64,000 nt of DNA from Methylobacterium sp. SyP6R (GTDB taxonomy: Bacteria; Pseudomonadota; Alphaproteobacteria; Rhizobiales; Beijerinckiaceae): assembly GCF_019216885.1 (NCBI RefSeq), contig NZ_JAAQRC020000001.1, positions 4,467,501-4,531,500 of the forward strand, given 5' to 3'. The first letter of the stretch is position 1, and every line of letters starts with the position of its first letter. Under the pieces are notes generated by a model, which made no database searches, was not told the origin of the DNA, and saw only the letters and a list, made by a program, of their open reading frames with translations. Of the stretch, positions 8,809 to 17,858 are shown in pieces. The position numbers and the translations under genes were made by a program.

Positions 8809-8818
8809 CAGGAGCCCG

Positions 8819-10408
8819 ATGCCCAAGCTGGCGAGCCTCGCCGTCGCCGCCCTGCTGGCCGGCACCGTCCTGCCGATGACCGTGGCGGCCGCGGACGGCC
8901 CACAGCTCACCTATTCCTGGCCGACCAATGTCGGGCCGCTGAACCCGCATCTCTACGCCCCCAACCAGATGTTCGCGCAGGCCAGCGTCTATGAGCCGCT
9001 GGTGAGGGCCCGCGCCGACGGCACGGTCGAGCCCTGGCTCGCCACCGCCTGGACGATCTCGACGGACGGGCGGACCTACGACTTCACCTTGCGTCCGGGC
9101 GTGACCTTCAGCGACGGGACGCCTTTCGACGCCGCGGCGGTGAAGGCGAACTTCGATGCGATCCTGGCCAACCGTGCCCGCCACGACTGGCTCGACCTGG
9201 CGCGGCAGATCGACCGCACCGAGGTCACCGGCCCCCTCGCCTTCCGGCTGGTGCTCAAGGCCGCGCACGATCCGACGTTGAAGGAACTCGCACTGCCGCG
9301 GCCCTTCCGCTTCGTCTCGCCCGCCGCCATGGGCCCGGGGAGCACCACGGCGGGCGGCATCAGGGCGCCGGTCGGCACCGGGCCGTGGCGCCTCGTCGAG
9401 ACGCGGCTCGGCATCTCCGATACCTTCGCCGCCAACCCGACCTACTGGGGCGACAAGCCGGCCTTCGCGCGCCTCGTCGTCAAGGTGATCCCCGACCCCA
9501 ACACCCGCGCCATCGCGCTCCAGACCGGCGAGGTCGATCTCGTCTACGGCGCCGCCGGGCAGATCCCGTCGGAGGCCTTCCTGCGCCTGCGCGAGCAAGC
9601 CCCGGCCTTCTCGGCCGCGGTATCAGGGCCGCTCGCCACTCGGGTCCTCGCGCTCAACTCCGCGCGATTCCCCACCGACGATCCCGCGGTGCGGCGCGCG
9701 ATCAACCAGGCGGTCGACAAGGACACCCTGGTCCGCACCGTCCTCGACGGGATCGAGCCCCGCGCCGATTTCCTGTTCGCCCCCACCATTCCCTACGCCG
9801 ATGTCGGGCTGACACCCTACGGCTTCGACCGGGCGGCGGCGGACAAGTTCCTCGACGAGGCCGGCTGGGCCCGGGGCCGCGACGGGGTACGCGCGAAAGC
9901 CGGGCGCCCGTTGGCGCTCGAACTCGACTTCGTCGGCACCAACGCCCAACAGAAGGCCATCGCCGAGGTGATCCAGGCCGATCTCGCCCGGATCGGCATC
10001 GCCGTGCGCCTCGTCGGCGAGGAGGAGAGCGCGATCCTCGCCCGCCAGAAGGACGGGCGCTTCGGCCTGATCTTCGGCGAGACCTGGGGGCCGCCCTACG
10101 ATCCCGCCTCCTTCGTCAGCGCGATGCGGGCGCCCTCGCACGCCGATTACCAGGCGCAGAAGGGCCTGCCCGACAAGGCCGGGATCGACGCCGCGATCAC
10201 GGCGGCCCTCGCCGCCACCGACCCGGCCGAGCGGCAACGCCTTTACGCGAGAATCCTGACCATGCTGCACGAGGCGGCGGTGTACCTGCCGATCTCCCAT
10301 GCCGTGGCGATCGAGGTCCACCGCGCCAGGGTCACGGGCGTGCGGTTCGGTGCGACGCTCAACGAGATCCCCTTCGCCGCCATGCGGCCGGCCGGGGCGT
10401 CCCGCTGA
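8819..10408 (+). CDS. nikA: Nickel ABC transporter substrate-binding protein NikA
   Basis: 529 residues. A signal peptide ([19 protein letters not shown] to AADG) precedes a family-5 solute-binding fold ([38 protein letters not shown]). The C-terminal half is strikingly like E. coli Nik[21 protein letters not shown] then [12 protein letters not shown]. His441 in that segment corresponds to the nickel-ligand His416 of mature E. coli NikA, and the Trp of TWG is also kept. It should bind Ni(II) with a chelator in the periplasm and deliver it to NikBC. The ATG at 8819 has AGGAG eight bases upstream. First gene of a tightly overlapping six-gene operon. Confidence 0.9.
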   Translation: MPKLASLAVAALLAGTVLPMTVAAADGPQLTYSWPTNVGPLNPHLYAPNQMFAQASVYEPLVRARADGTVEPWLATAWTISTDGRTYDFTLRPGVTFSDGTPFDAAAVKANFDAILANRARHDWLDLARQIDRTEVTGPLAFRLVLKAAHDPTLKELALPRPFRFVSPAAMGPGSTTAGGIRAPVGTGPWRLVETRLGISDTFAANPTYWGDKPAFARLVVKVIPDPNTRAIALQTGEVDLVYGAAGQIPSEAFLRLREQAPAFSAAVSGPLATRVLALNSARFPTDDPAVRRAINQAVDKDTLVRTVLDGIEPRADFLFAPTIPYADVGLTPYGFDRAAADKFLDEAGWARGRDGVRAKAGRPLALELDFVGTNAQQKAIAEVIQADLARIGIAVRLVGEEESAILARQKDGRFGLIFGETWGPPYDPASFVSAMRAPSHADYQAQKGLPDKAGIDAAITAALAATDPAERQRLYARILTMLHEAAVYLPISHAVAIEVHRARVTGVRFGATLNEIPFAAMRPAGASR

Positions 10409-11349
10409 TGCTGCGCTTTGCCGCCGCCCGCCTGGCACTGATCCCCCCGATGCTGCTCGGCGTCTCGCTTCTCGTCTTCACCATGTTGCGGCTGGGGCCG
10501 GGCGACCCGGCGCTCGACTATCTGCGCCTGTCGCAGGTTCCGCCGACCGACGCGGCCATCGCCGATGCCCGGGCGATGCTCGGCCTCGATCGCCCCTTCG
10601 TCGTCCAGTACCTCGACTGGCTGTGGCACGCGCTGCACGGCGATTTCGGCCTCTCCTACGCCACGCGCCGGCCGGTACTGCCGGAGCTTCTCGGCTACCT
10701 GCCCGCCACGCTCCAGCTCGCCGGGACGGCACTCGTGGTCAGCCTCGCATTGAGCCTGCCGCTCGGCGCCTGGGCGGCCGGGCATCGCGGCGGGTGGCAG
10801 GACCGGCTGGTGCGCGGCGTCGCGGTGCTCGGGGTCTCGCTGCCGAATTTCTGGATCGCCTTCCTGCTCGTCGCCACCTTCTCGGTGTCCCTCGGCTGGC
10901 TGCCGGCAACGGGGAGCGGCACCGCGCTCCACCTCGTCATGCCGACGCTGGCGATCGGCCTGATGTCGCTCTCGGTCAATGCCCGGCTCCTGCGGGCGAG
11001 CATGCTGGAGGTGGCAGGCGCGCGTCACGTGCTCTATGCCCGCCTGCGCGGTCTTCCTGAGCGCGCCGTGACCCGCCGCCATGTCTTGCGCAACGCCCTC
11101 GTGCCCGTCGTCACGGCGACGGGGATGCATGTCGGCGAGCTACTGGGCGGCGCTCTGGTGGTCGAGACGATCTTCTCCTGGCCGGGCATCGGCCGCTACG
11201 CCGTCTCGGCGATCTACGATCGCGACTACCCGGTGATCCAGTGCTTCACCCTGGTGATGACGGTGGTGTTCGTCCTGTGCAACCTCGCGGTCGACCTCGC
11301 CTATGCCTGGCTCGATCCGCGCATCCGCCTCGCGGGAGACGCCGCGTGA
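10408..11349 (+). CDS. nikB: Nickel ABC transporter permease NikB
   Basis: 313 residues, the usual length. The N-terminal [24 protein letters not shown] is the first membrane span of the DppB/NikB family, followed by [11 protein letters not shown] in the periplasmic loop. The coupling helix region [20 protein letters not shown] contains the family EAA-like motif that meets the ATPases, and [11 protein letters not shown] follows it. About six membrane spans. The start codon overlaps the nikA stop (TGATG), indicating translational coupling. It forms the membrane channel with NikC. Confidence 0.9.
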   Translation: MLRFAAARLALIPPMLLGVSLLVFTMLRLGPGDPALDYLRLSQVPPTDAAIADARAMLGLDRPFVVQYLDWLWHALHGDFGLSYATRRPVLPELLGYLPATLQLAGTALVVSLALSLPLGAWAAGHRGGWQDRLVRGVAVLGVSLPNFWIAFLLVATFSVSLGWLPATGSGTALHLVMPTLAIGLMSLSVNARLLRASMLEVAGARHVLYARLRGLPERAVTRRHVLRNALVPVVTATGMHVGELLGGALVVETIFSWPGIGRYAVSAIYDRDYPVIQCFTLVMTVVFVLCNLAVDLAYAWLDPRIRLAGDAA

Positions 11350-12188
11350 GGATCTCCGGCCTCGCCACCGCCCGCCCCGGGCCGGTCACCGTTGCGGGAG
11401 CGCTCGCCGCCTGCTTCGTGCTCCTCGCCCTCGTCGGACCGCTCGCGGCCCCCCACGATCCCCTGGCGGTCGATCTCGCCCATCGGTTCGAGGCGCCGAA
11501 CCTCACGCATCTCCTCGGCACCGACCATCTCGGCCGCGACATCCTCTCGCGGCTGATCGCCGGGGCGCGCACCACCCTCGGCTCGGTCCTGGTCGTGCTC
11601 GCGCTTGTCGTGGCGCTCGGCCTCTCGGTCGGGGGGCTCGCCGGGATGGTGGGAGGACGGGTCGATGCCGGGCTGATGCGCCTGTGCGACGTCTTCCTCA
11701 CCGTGCCGACCTTCGTGCTGGCCCTGTTCATGATCGGCGCGCTCGGCACCGGCCTCGTCAACGTGGTGGCGGCCATCGTGCTGTCGCACTGGGCCTGGTA
11801 CGCGCGGATCGTGCGCGGCCTCGTCCTGGAGTTGAAGACCCGCGATTACGTGCTGGCGGCGCGGATCGCCGGCGCGCCGCCGCTCGCGATCTTCGCCGAG
11901 CACGTGCTGCCCGGCGTGGTGCCGCCGCTCGCCGCGCTCGCCACCCTCGATATCGGCCACATGGCGCTCCACGTCGCCGGGCTGTCCTTCCTCGGCCTCG
12001 GCGTGCAGCCGCCGACACCGGAATGGGGCGTGATGATCAACGACGGGCGCCCGTTCTTCTGGACCCGGCCGTTCCTCGTCGTCTGGCCGGGGCTCGCGAT
12101 CGCCCTTTCGGTGCTGGCCTTCAATCGCCTCGGCGACGCCCTGCGCGACCGCCTCGACCCGACGCTCGTCGCGGGACGCGGACTGTGA
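11346..12188 (+). CDS. nikC: Nickel ABC transporter permease NikC
   Basis: 280 residues from a GTG overlapping the nikB stop by four bases. It shows the DppC/NikC pattern: an N-terminal span, [25 protein letters not shown] (the GTDxxGRD motif of this permease group), then the EAA region around [20 protein letters not shown] and a final span. Together with NikB it makes the membrane pore. The neighbouring order nikABCDE is complete. Confidence 0.9.
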   Translation: MRISGLATARPGPVTVAGALAACFVLLALVGPLAAPHDPLAVDLAHRFEAPNLTHLLGTDHLGRDILSRLIAGARTTLGSVLVVLALVVALGLSVGGLAGMVGGRVDAGLMRLCDVFLTVPTFVLALFMIGALGTGLVNVVAAIVLSHWAWYARIVRGLVLELKTRDYVLAARIAGAPPLAIFAEHVLPGVVPPLAALATLDIGHMALHVAGLSFLGLGVQPPTPEWGVMINDGRPFFWTRPFLVVWPGLAIALSVLAFNRLGDALRDRLDPTLVAGRGL

Positions 12189-12967
12189 GCGCGCAGACGC
12201 TCCGGATCGACGGCCTTCGCGTCGAGACCTGGCGAGGGCGCGAGACACGACCTCTGGTGCGGGACGTGACCCTGGATCTGCACGAAGGCGAGGTCCTGGC
12301 CCTCGTCGGCGCCAGCGGGTCCGGCAAGTCGCTCGCCTGCGCCGGCCTCCTCGGGGTATTGCCGCCGGGCACGCGGCAGGCGGGCGGGCGCATCCTCCTC
12401 GGCGGGACGGAGGCGAAGCCGGAGGCCTTGCGCGGCCGGGCCGTCGCCAGCGTGCTCCAGGCGCCGCGCACCGCCTTCAACCCCCTGCGGACGCTTCGAG
12501 ACCATGCCGGCGAGACCCTGGCGGTGGCGGGGATCCGCGGCCGGGCCGGGCGGGAGGCAATGAACGAGGCCCTAGCGGCGGTCGGGCTCGGCGAGGATCC
12601 GGGCGTGCCGGACCTCTATCCGTTCCAGATGTCGGGCGGGATGCTGCAGCGGGCGATGATCGCGCTGGCACTCCTTTCCCGGGCGCCCTTCCTCGTCGCC
12701 GACGAACCGACCACCGATCTCGACCTCGTCGCGCAGGCCGGCATCCTCGATCTCCTCGCTCGCCTCGTCCGCAAGCACGATCTGGGATTGCTGATCGTCA
12801 CCCATGATCTCGGCGTCGTCGCCCGCCTCGCCGACCGGGTGGCGGTGATGGAGGAAGGCCGCATCGTCGAGACGGGCGATGTCTCCCGCCTGTTCGCAGA
12901 GCCGGCGCATCCGGCGACGCGGGCCCTCCTCGACGCCCATCGTGCGCTGCACGAGGTCCAGGCATGA
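12185..12967 (+). CDS. nikD: Nickel ABC transporter ATP-binding protein NikD
   Basis: 260 residues, starting at a GTG that overlaps nikC by four bases. Walker A is GASGSGKS, the Q-loop is VLQAPRTAFNPL, the signature is MSGGMLQRAMIALAL, Walker B is FLVADEPTTDLD, and the switch His is in LLIVTHDLGVVARL. It lacks the C-terminal oligopeptide-type Fe-S/Cys extension, as NikD usually does. It pairs with NikE to power import. Confidence 0.9.
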   Translation: MSAQTLRIDGLRVETWRGRETRPLVRDVTLDLHEGEVLALVGASGSGKSLACAGLLGVLPPGTRQAGGRILLGGTEAKPEALRGRAVASVLQAPRTAFNPLRTLRDHAGETLAVAGIRGRAGREAMNEALAAVGLGEDPGVPDLYPFQMSGGMLQRAMIALALLSRAPFLVADEPTTDLDLVAQAGILDLLARLVRKHDLGLLIVTHDLGVVARLADRVAVMEEGRIVETGDVSRLFAEPAHPATRALLDAHRALHEVQA

Positions 12968-13767
12968 CGGCGCTGCTGACGGCGGAAGGGCTCGGCAAGA
13001 CCTATCCGGGCGCCGGCTGGCGGAAGGCGGCCCGACCGGTCCTGGCCGGGATCGACCTCGCCCTCGCGGTGGGGGAATGCGTCGCCCTGATCGGCCGCAG
13101 CGGCTCGGGCAAGAGCACGCTGGCCCGCCTGCTCCTCGGGCTGGAAGACGCCGATGACGGAACGGTTCGGTTTCGCGGCGCGCCCCTCGGCACGCTCGAC
13201 CGCGACGGCCGGCGGGCCTTCCGCGCCGCGGTGCAGATGGTGCTCCAGGATCCGCTCTCGGCGGTGAATCCCCGGCACAGTATCGGGCGGATCGTCGCCG
13301 AGCCCCTGCGCCACCTGACCGGCCTGTCGGGCCCGGAGCGGGAGGCGCGGGCCGCGGAAGTCCTCGACATGGTCGGCCTCGACCCGGCCGAAGCCGGTCG
13401 GCTGCCCGGCCAGCTCTCCGGCGGCCAGGTGCAGCGGGTCGGACTCGCCCGGGCGCTCGCCACCCGGCCCGCCCTCGTGCTCCTCGACGAGGCGATCTCG
13501 AACCTCGACGCGCCGCGCCAGGTCGATATCCTCGACCGCCTCTCGGACCTGCGCCGCCGGCACGGGACCGCCTTCCTCCTCGTCACCCACGACGTGCGGC
13601 TGGCACGCCGCTTCGCCGACCGGGTCGTGGTGCTGAGCGAGGGGCGGATCGTCGATATGTCGGCCTGCAGGTCGGGTCTCGGCAGGACTTGCCTCACCCT
13701 GTCGCACCCGGCGGCGTGCGCCCTCGTGGATGCCGTCCTGCCCGCCACGCCCAAGGAGATCGGCTGA
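12964..13767 (+). CDS. nikE: Nickel ABC transporter ATP-binding protein NikE
   Basis: 267 residues. Walker A GRSGSGKSTLARLLLG, Q-loop QMVLQDPLSAVNPRHSIG, signature LSGGQVQRVGLARALA, Walker B LVLLDEAISNLD and switch His in LLVTHDVRLA are all present. Walker B has the EAISNLDAP variant typical of NikE. ATG overlaps the nikD stop by four bases. Near the C-terminus a short cysteine-containing stretch (SACRSGLGRTCLTLSHPAA) lies between the last ABC strand and the tail; similar insertions occur in the family. Confidence 0.9.
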   Translation: MTALLTAEGLGKTYPGAGWRKAARPVLAGIDLALAVGECVALIGRSGSGKSTLARLLLGLEDADDGTVRFRGAPLGTLDRDGRRAFRAAVQMVLQDPLSAVNPRHSIGRIVAEPLRHLTGLSGPEREARAAEVLDMVGLDPAEAGRLPGQLSGGQVQRVGLARALATRPALVLLDEAISNLDAPRQVDILDRLSDLRRRHGTAFLLVTHDVRLARRFADRVVVLSEGRIVDMSACRSGLGRTCLTLSHPAACALVDAVLPATPKEIG

Positions 13768-14243
13768 TGCAGCGGATCACCGTCACCCTCGACCCGGACC
13801 TCGTGGCCGAGGTCGACCGGATCGCCGAACGGCGCGGCTATGCCGGCCGTTCGGAGGCGATGCGCGACCTTCTGCGGCGCGGCCTCGCCGAGACCCGCCG
13901 CGCGCTCGACCCCGACCTTTGTTGCGTGGCGACCTTCACCTTCGTCGCCGAGGCCGGCCTGCGCGACCTCGGCCAGCGCCTCGCCGCGATCCAGCAGCAG
14001 CGGCACGACCTCGTGATCGCGCAGCTCCAGGTCCCCCTCGACCACGATGCGAGCCTGCACACGCTCCTCGTCCGCGGCCGGGTGCGCGAGATCCTCGACT
14101 TCGCCGACGCGGTCGCGACCCAGCGCGGCATCCGCCACGACAGCCTCTCGATCATCCCGGCCCGGATCGAGCTCGGCGACCACCGCCACGGTCCGGATCC
14201 GCATGCCTCCAGCCCGCACCCCCACGAGCATATCCGGACGTGA
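13767..14243 (+). CDS. nikR: NikR-like ribbon-helix-helix regulator lacking nickel ligands
   Basis: 158 residues, start overlapping the nikE stop. The N-terminal ribbon-helix-helix MQRITVTLDPDLVAEVDRIA and GRSEAMRDLLRRGL keeps the DNA-contact residues R3, T5 and T7 of E. coli NikR. The C-terminal ACT-type domain aligns without gaps through HDL, FADAV and QRGIRH. All four high-affinity nickel ligands are replaced: H76 to Q77, H87 to Q88, H89 to P90, C95 to S96. A 25-residue tail rich in His (DHRHGPDPH, HPHEH) is added. It probably still binds the operator before nikA, but how it senses metal is unclear. The symbol reflects homology and position, not proven nickel response. Confidence 0.82.
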   Translation: MQRITVTLDPDLVAEVDRIAERRGYAGRSEAMRDLLRRGLAETRRALDPDLCCVATFTFVAEAGLRDLGQRLAAIQQQRHDLVIAQLQVPLDHDASLHTLLVRGRVREILDFADAVATQRGIRHDSLSIIPARIELGDHRHGPDPHASSPHPHEHIRT

Positions 14244-14409
14244 TCCGGGCCGGCCTCGTCGCGGTGAGCCGCCCGGCGACCGACCATCCGGCCGGCGGCG
14301 CCCCGGTCCTGCCGCTTGACGGCGGCGGCTTCGACACCGCCATTCGACCGGGGCGCATCCTTCGGGCGAGTGTCGCCCGTCCGCGGCCGCCGCGATCGTC
14401 GGCGGCGTC

Positions 14410-14447
14410 CTCTTCCACGCCCGAGATCCTCTTCCACGCCCGAGATC
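14410..14447. repeat. Tandem 19-bp direct repeat
   Basis: Two identical copies of CTCTTCCACGCCCGAGATC abut (14410-14428, 14429-14447) in the 233-bp gap between nikR and the RidA gene, 30 bases before the RidA start. It may be a simple slippage duplication. Confidence 0.85.
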
Positions 14448-14476
14448 TTGTCCACATCCACGACCAGGAGCCACGC

Positions 14477-14938
14477 ATGACCCCCGAACAGAAGCTCGCC
14501 GAGCTCGGCCTGACCCTGCCCCAGGTGCCGGTACCGGTCGCCAACTACGTGCCCTACCGCATCGTCGGCGACCTGCTCTACCTCTCGGGCCAGGGTCCGA
14601 AGCGCCCGGACGGCACCTATCGCCCCGGCCGGCTCGGCCGCGACGCCACGATCGAGGAGGGCTACGCCGACGCGCAACTGGCGGGATTGCAGCTCCTCGC
14701 CGTCGCCAAGGCGGCGCTCGGCGACCTGTCGCGGGTCAAGGCGGTGGTGAAGCTGCTGGGGATGGTCAATGCCGAGCCCGATTTCGCCGACCATCCGAAG
14801 GTCATCAACGGATGCTCGGATCTTCTGGTCGACGTGCTCGGCGATGCCGGCCGCCACGCCCGCTCGGCGGTCGGGATGGGCTCGCTGCCCAACGCCATGA
14901 CGGTCGAGGTCGAGGCGATCCTGCAGATCGCGCCCTGA
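14477..14938 (+). CDS. RidA family protein (YjgF-like), 153 aa
   Basis: 153 residues of the longer RidA subgroup (about 150 residues rather than the 130 of classic RidA). It begins MTPEQKLAELGLTLPQVPVP and has YRIVGDLLYLSGQGPK, KAALGDLSRVKAVVKLLGMV and the C-terminal GSLPNAMTVEVEAILQI. In classic RidA a C-terminal Arg and Glu bind the 2-aminoacrylate-type enamine; here VEVEA keeps the acidic part while the classic RVEIE-type Arg is not evident, so deaminase activity is uncertain. AGGAG precedes the ATG. It follows nikR by 233 bp and is probably expressed separately. Confidence 0.85.
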   Translation: MTPEQKLAELGLTLPQVPVPVANYVPYRIVGDLLYLSGQGPKRPDGTYRPGRLGRDATIEEGYADAQLAGLQLLAVAKAALGDLSRVKAVVKLLGMVNAEPDFADHPKVINGCSDLLVDVLGDAGRHARSAVGMGSLPNAMTVEVEAILQIAP

Positions 14939-14983
14939 GAGGCTGTTCGAGTGGGCCGGCCCGACGCAAACTCTCCCCGTCAT

Positions 14984-15010
14984 CCCGGGGCCGCGAAAGC
15001 GGAACCCGGG
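14984..15010 (+). terminator. Stem-loop after the RidA gene
   Basis: CCCGGGG-CCGC-GAAA-GCGG-AACCCGGG forms a hairpin with a GAAA tetraloop 46 bases after the RidA stop. No T-run follows, so it is either a factor-independent weak terminator or a small intergenic repeat. Confidence 0.4.
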
Positions 15011-15095
15011 AACCGTAACCGCGCACGGTTCCGAAGCAGGCGCACGGCGTTCCGCATCGCCCTTCGGATGAGATGAGAAATATTGCTTCGATCGA

Positions 15096-15890
15096 TCACA
15101 TGGTGATGCCCATCATCCCCGATCCGGCGATCACATCCGCGTCGGGTTTCTCATCGATGCCTCCGTGCTCCCCGCCAACCGACGGGCGTTGGCAGAGATA
15201 GACGTCGTCGAACCGGGCGACCTGCCGCAGCGCCGCGAAATCCGGGATGCCGAGCCGCTGGCGCCGCAGCGTGATCAGGCCGGCCTGGCGCAGGTCCTGG
15301 AGCGTACGGTTCACGTGGACGGTCGAGATCCCGACCGTCTCGCCGAGATCTTCCTGCGTGAGCGGCAGGATGCAGCCGTCGTGGTCGGTCAGCCCGACCG
15401 CCCGCAGGCGGGAGACGATGTCGCAGAACAGGTGCGCGATCCGCTCCTTGGCGGTGCGAAAGCCGATATTGGCCGTCCATTCCCGCTGGATGGCCGACGT
15501 CGCCAGCATGTCGAGCCAGACGGCCCGCATGATGGGCGGGTGGCCGTCCATCGCGGACAGGAGGATGGGGCCGGGGATCCGGGCGGCGCGCACCGGCGTC
15601 AGCGTGCCGACCGAGTAGTTGACGATGCCCGGAAAGACGATCGGCGTCCCGCACAGGTCCCCGGGCATGAGGTAGGCGGTGATCTGCCGGCGCCCGTCCT
15701 CCAGCTGCTTGTAGGCGCAGGCCCAGCCTTCCAGGATCGCCCATACCGCCTTGGCGGCGGCATCTTCGCGAAGGAGGTCGTGGTCGGGCCCGATCCAGTC
15801 GGCATCGCGGACGAGCCGTCCCAGCACGGCCTCGTCGTCCGGGGAGAGGCGCGCGTAGCGACCGAACTTGCGGATCAGGTGATGCGGCAT
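15096..15890 (-). CDS. Crp/Fnr family transcriptional regulator
   Basis: 264 residues from the ATG at 15890 (a TTG start at 15956 would lie inside an Fnr-like box). The cyclic-nucleotide-binding-like beta-roll includes ILEGWACAYKQLEDGRRQITAYLMPGDLCG. The C-terminal winged helix has LTQEDLGETVGISTVHVNRTLQDL. The recognition helix carries V-H-V-N-R where Fnr/FixK have E-x-x-S-R, so its DNA target probably differs from TTGAT half-sites. No N-terminal cysteine cluster is seen, so it is not an oxygen-sensing Fe-S Fnr. Many such proteins exist in rhizobia and Methylobacterium with unknown signals. A perfect Fnr/FixK-type site lies 52 bp upstream. Confidence 0.82.
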   Translation of the reverse strand: MPHHLIRKFGRYARLSPDDEAVLGRLVRDADWIGPDHDLLREDAAAKAVWAILEGWACAYKQLEDGRRQITAYLMPGDLCGTPIVFPGIVNYSVGTLTPVRAARIPGPILLSAMDGHPPIMRAVWLDMLATSAIQREWTANIGFRTAKERIAHLFCDIVSRLRAVGLTDHDGCILPLTQEDLGETVGISTVHVNRTLQDLRQAGLITLRRQRLGIPDFAALRQVARFDDVYLCQRPSVGGEHGGIDEKPDADVIAGSGMMGITM

Positions 15891-15942
15891 CCTCGGCCTC
15901 GACGGTCCCACCGGGAGGATGGGGACCGCCAGGCTTGCCGCA

Positions 15943-15956
15943 TTGATCTGGATCAA
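15943..15956. promoter_or_regulatory. Fnr/FixK-type box TTGATCTGGATCAA
   Basis: A perfect TTGAT-N4-ATCAA dyad, the consensus for Fnr, FixK and Anr. It lies 52 bases upstream of the Crp/Fnr-family gene start and 33 bases downstream of the convergent-side beta-helix gene end, so it most likely controls the regulator. The encoded regulator lacks the usual read-out residues, so another Fnr/FixK may bind here. Confidence 0.55.
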
Positions 15957-15988
15957 ACGGGGCCGTCATGCGCCGGATCCGGGATGCC

Positions 15989-16966
15989 TCACTCGACGGT
16001 GTTGGGCGCCACCACGTTGCCGGTCCCGTGATCGCCGTTATCGATGCTGCTGCCGAACGGGTAGCCGGCATCCTCCCCACAGGTCAGCCGCCAGCCGTTG
16101 CGGGAATTCACCACGATCGCCGCGGCCGGGAAGAACCCGCCGGTGCGGAAGCGGTTTCCGGTGATAACGTTGTCCGAGGGCGTCTGGTGGCGCACCGTGC
16201 CGCCCTCCCCGCAATTGCGGTAGAGGCGCACGCCGCCCTGGCCCCGCAGGATGAAGCGGTTGCCGGTGATGCGGTTGCGCGCCGACCCGTCGACGGCGAC
16301 GGCCTCGCGTCCGGTCTCGGTCTCGATGTCGTTGTCCACGATGCGGTTCTCGGCGCTCTCGGCGTCGAGGTAGAGCGCCGTCGAGACCGAGCGGCCGGCG
16401 AGACGCGAGCCCTGGAGGGTGACCCGGGTCACGCCGGGCCCGAGATAGAGCGGGATCGGCCCGGCCGCGACGATGGTCGTACCGGTGATCGTCACGCCGG
16501 TCGGCGCCGCGGCTTGCGCGCGCTCGGTGTGGCCCAGGCTGTGGGAGGATTCACGCAGGAGCGGCCCCTGTCCGTTCTCGCCCATGCCCCAGATCCGGAC
16601 ATGGCCGAACACCGTGCAGTCGCGGATGCGGATGTCCGAGGGCCGGTCCCACGGCTCACCCGGGCGAGCCGGGGCCTTGGAGCGGATCGCGATCGTGTAG
16701 GTGCCCAGATGCGCCGGCACGTCCGGCCGGCCGAGAGTGGCGCCGGCGCAATCGAGCGTGACGCCGGATGCGGATCCACCCTCGATCACGATGCGCTTGA
16801 GCACGTGGTCGCCGGGGGACAGGCGCAGGCTGCAGGTGAGGGAGACGGCCTCCTCGTCGGCCGTCGGCGGCGCGCGCAGGCGCACCAGAACGGCCGCGTC
16901 ACAGGGCGCGGCCGTTGCAGCCCGCACGAGGGCGGGAGGATCGAGGGGGGGTAGTGCCGGGATCAC
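15989..16966 (-). CDS. Right-handed parallel beta-helix repeat protein (NosD/pectate-lyase-like)
   Basis: About 325 residues with repeating coil motifs: SDIRIRDCTVFGHVRIWGMG, GVTITGTTIVAA, TRVTLQGSRLAGR, ENRIVDNDIETETG, RNRITGNRFIL and DNVITGNRFRTGG. These N-x-I-x-x-N-x-I/F coils are typical of PbH1 repeats in polysaccharide-acting or surface proteins. Conserved cysteines (DCAG, RDC, YRNCGEGG, LTCGEDAG) suggest disulfides outside the cytoplasm, yet no signal peptide is visible. The start is uncertain: I use the GTG at 16966; the frame stays open to 17083, which would overlap the small gene upstream. Function unknown. Confidence 0.65.
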   Translation of the reverse strand: MIPALPPLDPPALVRAATAAPCDAAVLVRLRAPPTADEEAVSLTCSLRLSPGDHVLKRIVIEGGSASGVTLDCAGATLGRPDVPAHLGTYTIAIRSKAPARPGEPWDRPSDIRIRDCTVFGHVRIWGMGENGQGPLLRESSHSLGHTERAQAAAPTGVTITGTTIVAAGPIPLYLGPGVTRVTLQGSRLAGRSVSTALYLDAESAENRIVDNDIETETGREAVAVDGSARNRITGNRFILRGQGGVRLYRNCGEGGTVRHQTPSDNVITGNRFRTGGFFPAAAIVVNSRNGWRLTCGEDAGYPFGSSIDNGDHGTGNVVAPNTVE

Positions 16967-17027
16967 ACCGTGATCCGGAGGGGCGCACCCGGCCCGCCGG
17001 GACAGCGGGATGGGTGCACCGGGCGGC

Positions 17028-17231
17028 TTACCAACGTCCGCTGCTGGCGGAGTGCATGCTGCGCTCGACGGCCGCGAGGGCACTGGCCTCGGCCTTGGCC
17101 TCCGTCGGATGCGGACGGTCCGACCGCTCGATCAGCTTGCCGTTCCGACGGATGGCCCACTGGAACTGGCCAGCCGGCTTGGTGATGGGAGAAATCTCGA
17201 TGGTGAAGGGAGTGGAAGTGTTGTCTGCCAT
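17028..17231 (-). CDS. Small conserved hypothetical protein, 67 aa
   Basis: Starts at the ATG at 17231 (MADNTSTPFTIEISPITKPA), followed by GQFQWAIRRNGKLIERSDRP and an alanine-rich helix KAEASALAAVERSM. The pattern, a two-stranded hairpin reading W-x-I-R-x-N-G-K and a short helix, resembles short DUF1508-like single-repeat proteins common in rhizobia. No function is known. The frame of the beta-helix gene, if extended, would overlap it. Confidence 0.6.
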   Translation of the reverse strand: MADNTSTPFTIEISPITKPAGQFQWAIRRNGKLIERSDRPHPTEAKAEASALAAVERSMHSASSGRW

Positions 17232-17362
17232 GACACCCATATAGGGAAGAAGCGCGCGCGTTTCTACCCGTCCCCCCTCGGATCGACGCGTAGCCGTCAT
17301 GCGCGGGGGTTCGGGGTGGCGTCCCGGCGCTCGGGCCTGCCACCTCCACCGCCGAGCCCGTC

Positions 17363-17575
17363 CTACCTTTGCTCGACGCGGTCGCGCCCGGTTGCGGGGC
17401 CCTGCCCGACGGCGTCACCGGCGGCGGCGGCGGCCAGGGCGACCCGGTCCGGCACATCCTCCTCCGAGCCCCACCAGATCGTCTCGCCGCTCGCCATGCG
17501 GGCGTAGCGGGCCTGCCCGCGAATCCCGACCTCGACGACCCGCCCGGGCCGCCCCGACTTGCGTCCGACATCCAT
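17363..17575 (-). CDS. Possible small hypothetical protein, 70 aa
   Basis: From the ATG at 17575 (GGGAG about 12 bases upstream): MDVGRKSGRPGRVVEVGIRG, then QARYARMASGETIWWGSEED and a low-complexity tail. The WWG and basic N-terminus look protein-like, but there is no family I recognise and this GC-rich region has open frames in all phases. It could be spurious. Confidence 0.35.
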   Translation of the reverse strand: MDVGRKSGRPGRVVEVGIRGQARYARMASGETIWWGSEEDVPDRVALAAAAAGDAVGQGPATGRDRVEQR

Positions 17576-17858
17576 GATCGCCGCTCCCGCGCCCCCTCCA
17601 CCGAACGCCGCTCCCGGCCCCGGGTTCGAGCGGGGCCGTACGAAACGCGGGGGGCGGACCGCCCGGGCCGGCGGTCCCAGACTTACCATTTCACTTGTTC
17701 CACCCCGGGCGAAGCCTGGTTGCCGCGGTCTTTGCAAGCTTAATCCCCATGAAATCGTACGAGCGGACCGCTTTATCGGAGGGTTGTTCGGTCATGCCGG
17801 TTGACCCTGGAGCGGCAGGCGCCCATCACAGGACGGGTTGGTATTTTGGAAGAAAAAA

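Larger units (their letters stand above)
8379..8818. other. 440-bp gap before nikA
   Basis: Holds the family A repeat in its middle and the NikR-type operator at its right end. The 144 bp between the repeat and nikA should contain the nik promoter; I see no other gene. Confidence 0.6.

Noticed and set aside
8426..8818. N-terminal extension of NikA through the upstream gap
   Set aside because: The extension would translate the family A repeat; the ATG at 8819 has a ribosome site, a signal peptide and an operator just before it.
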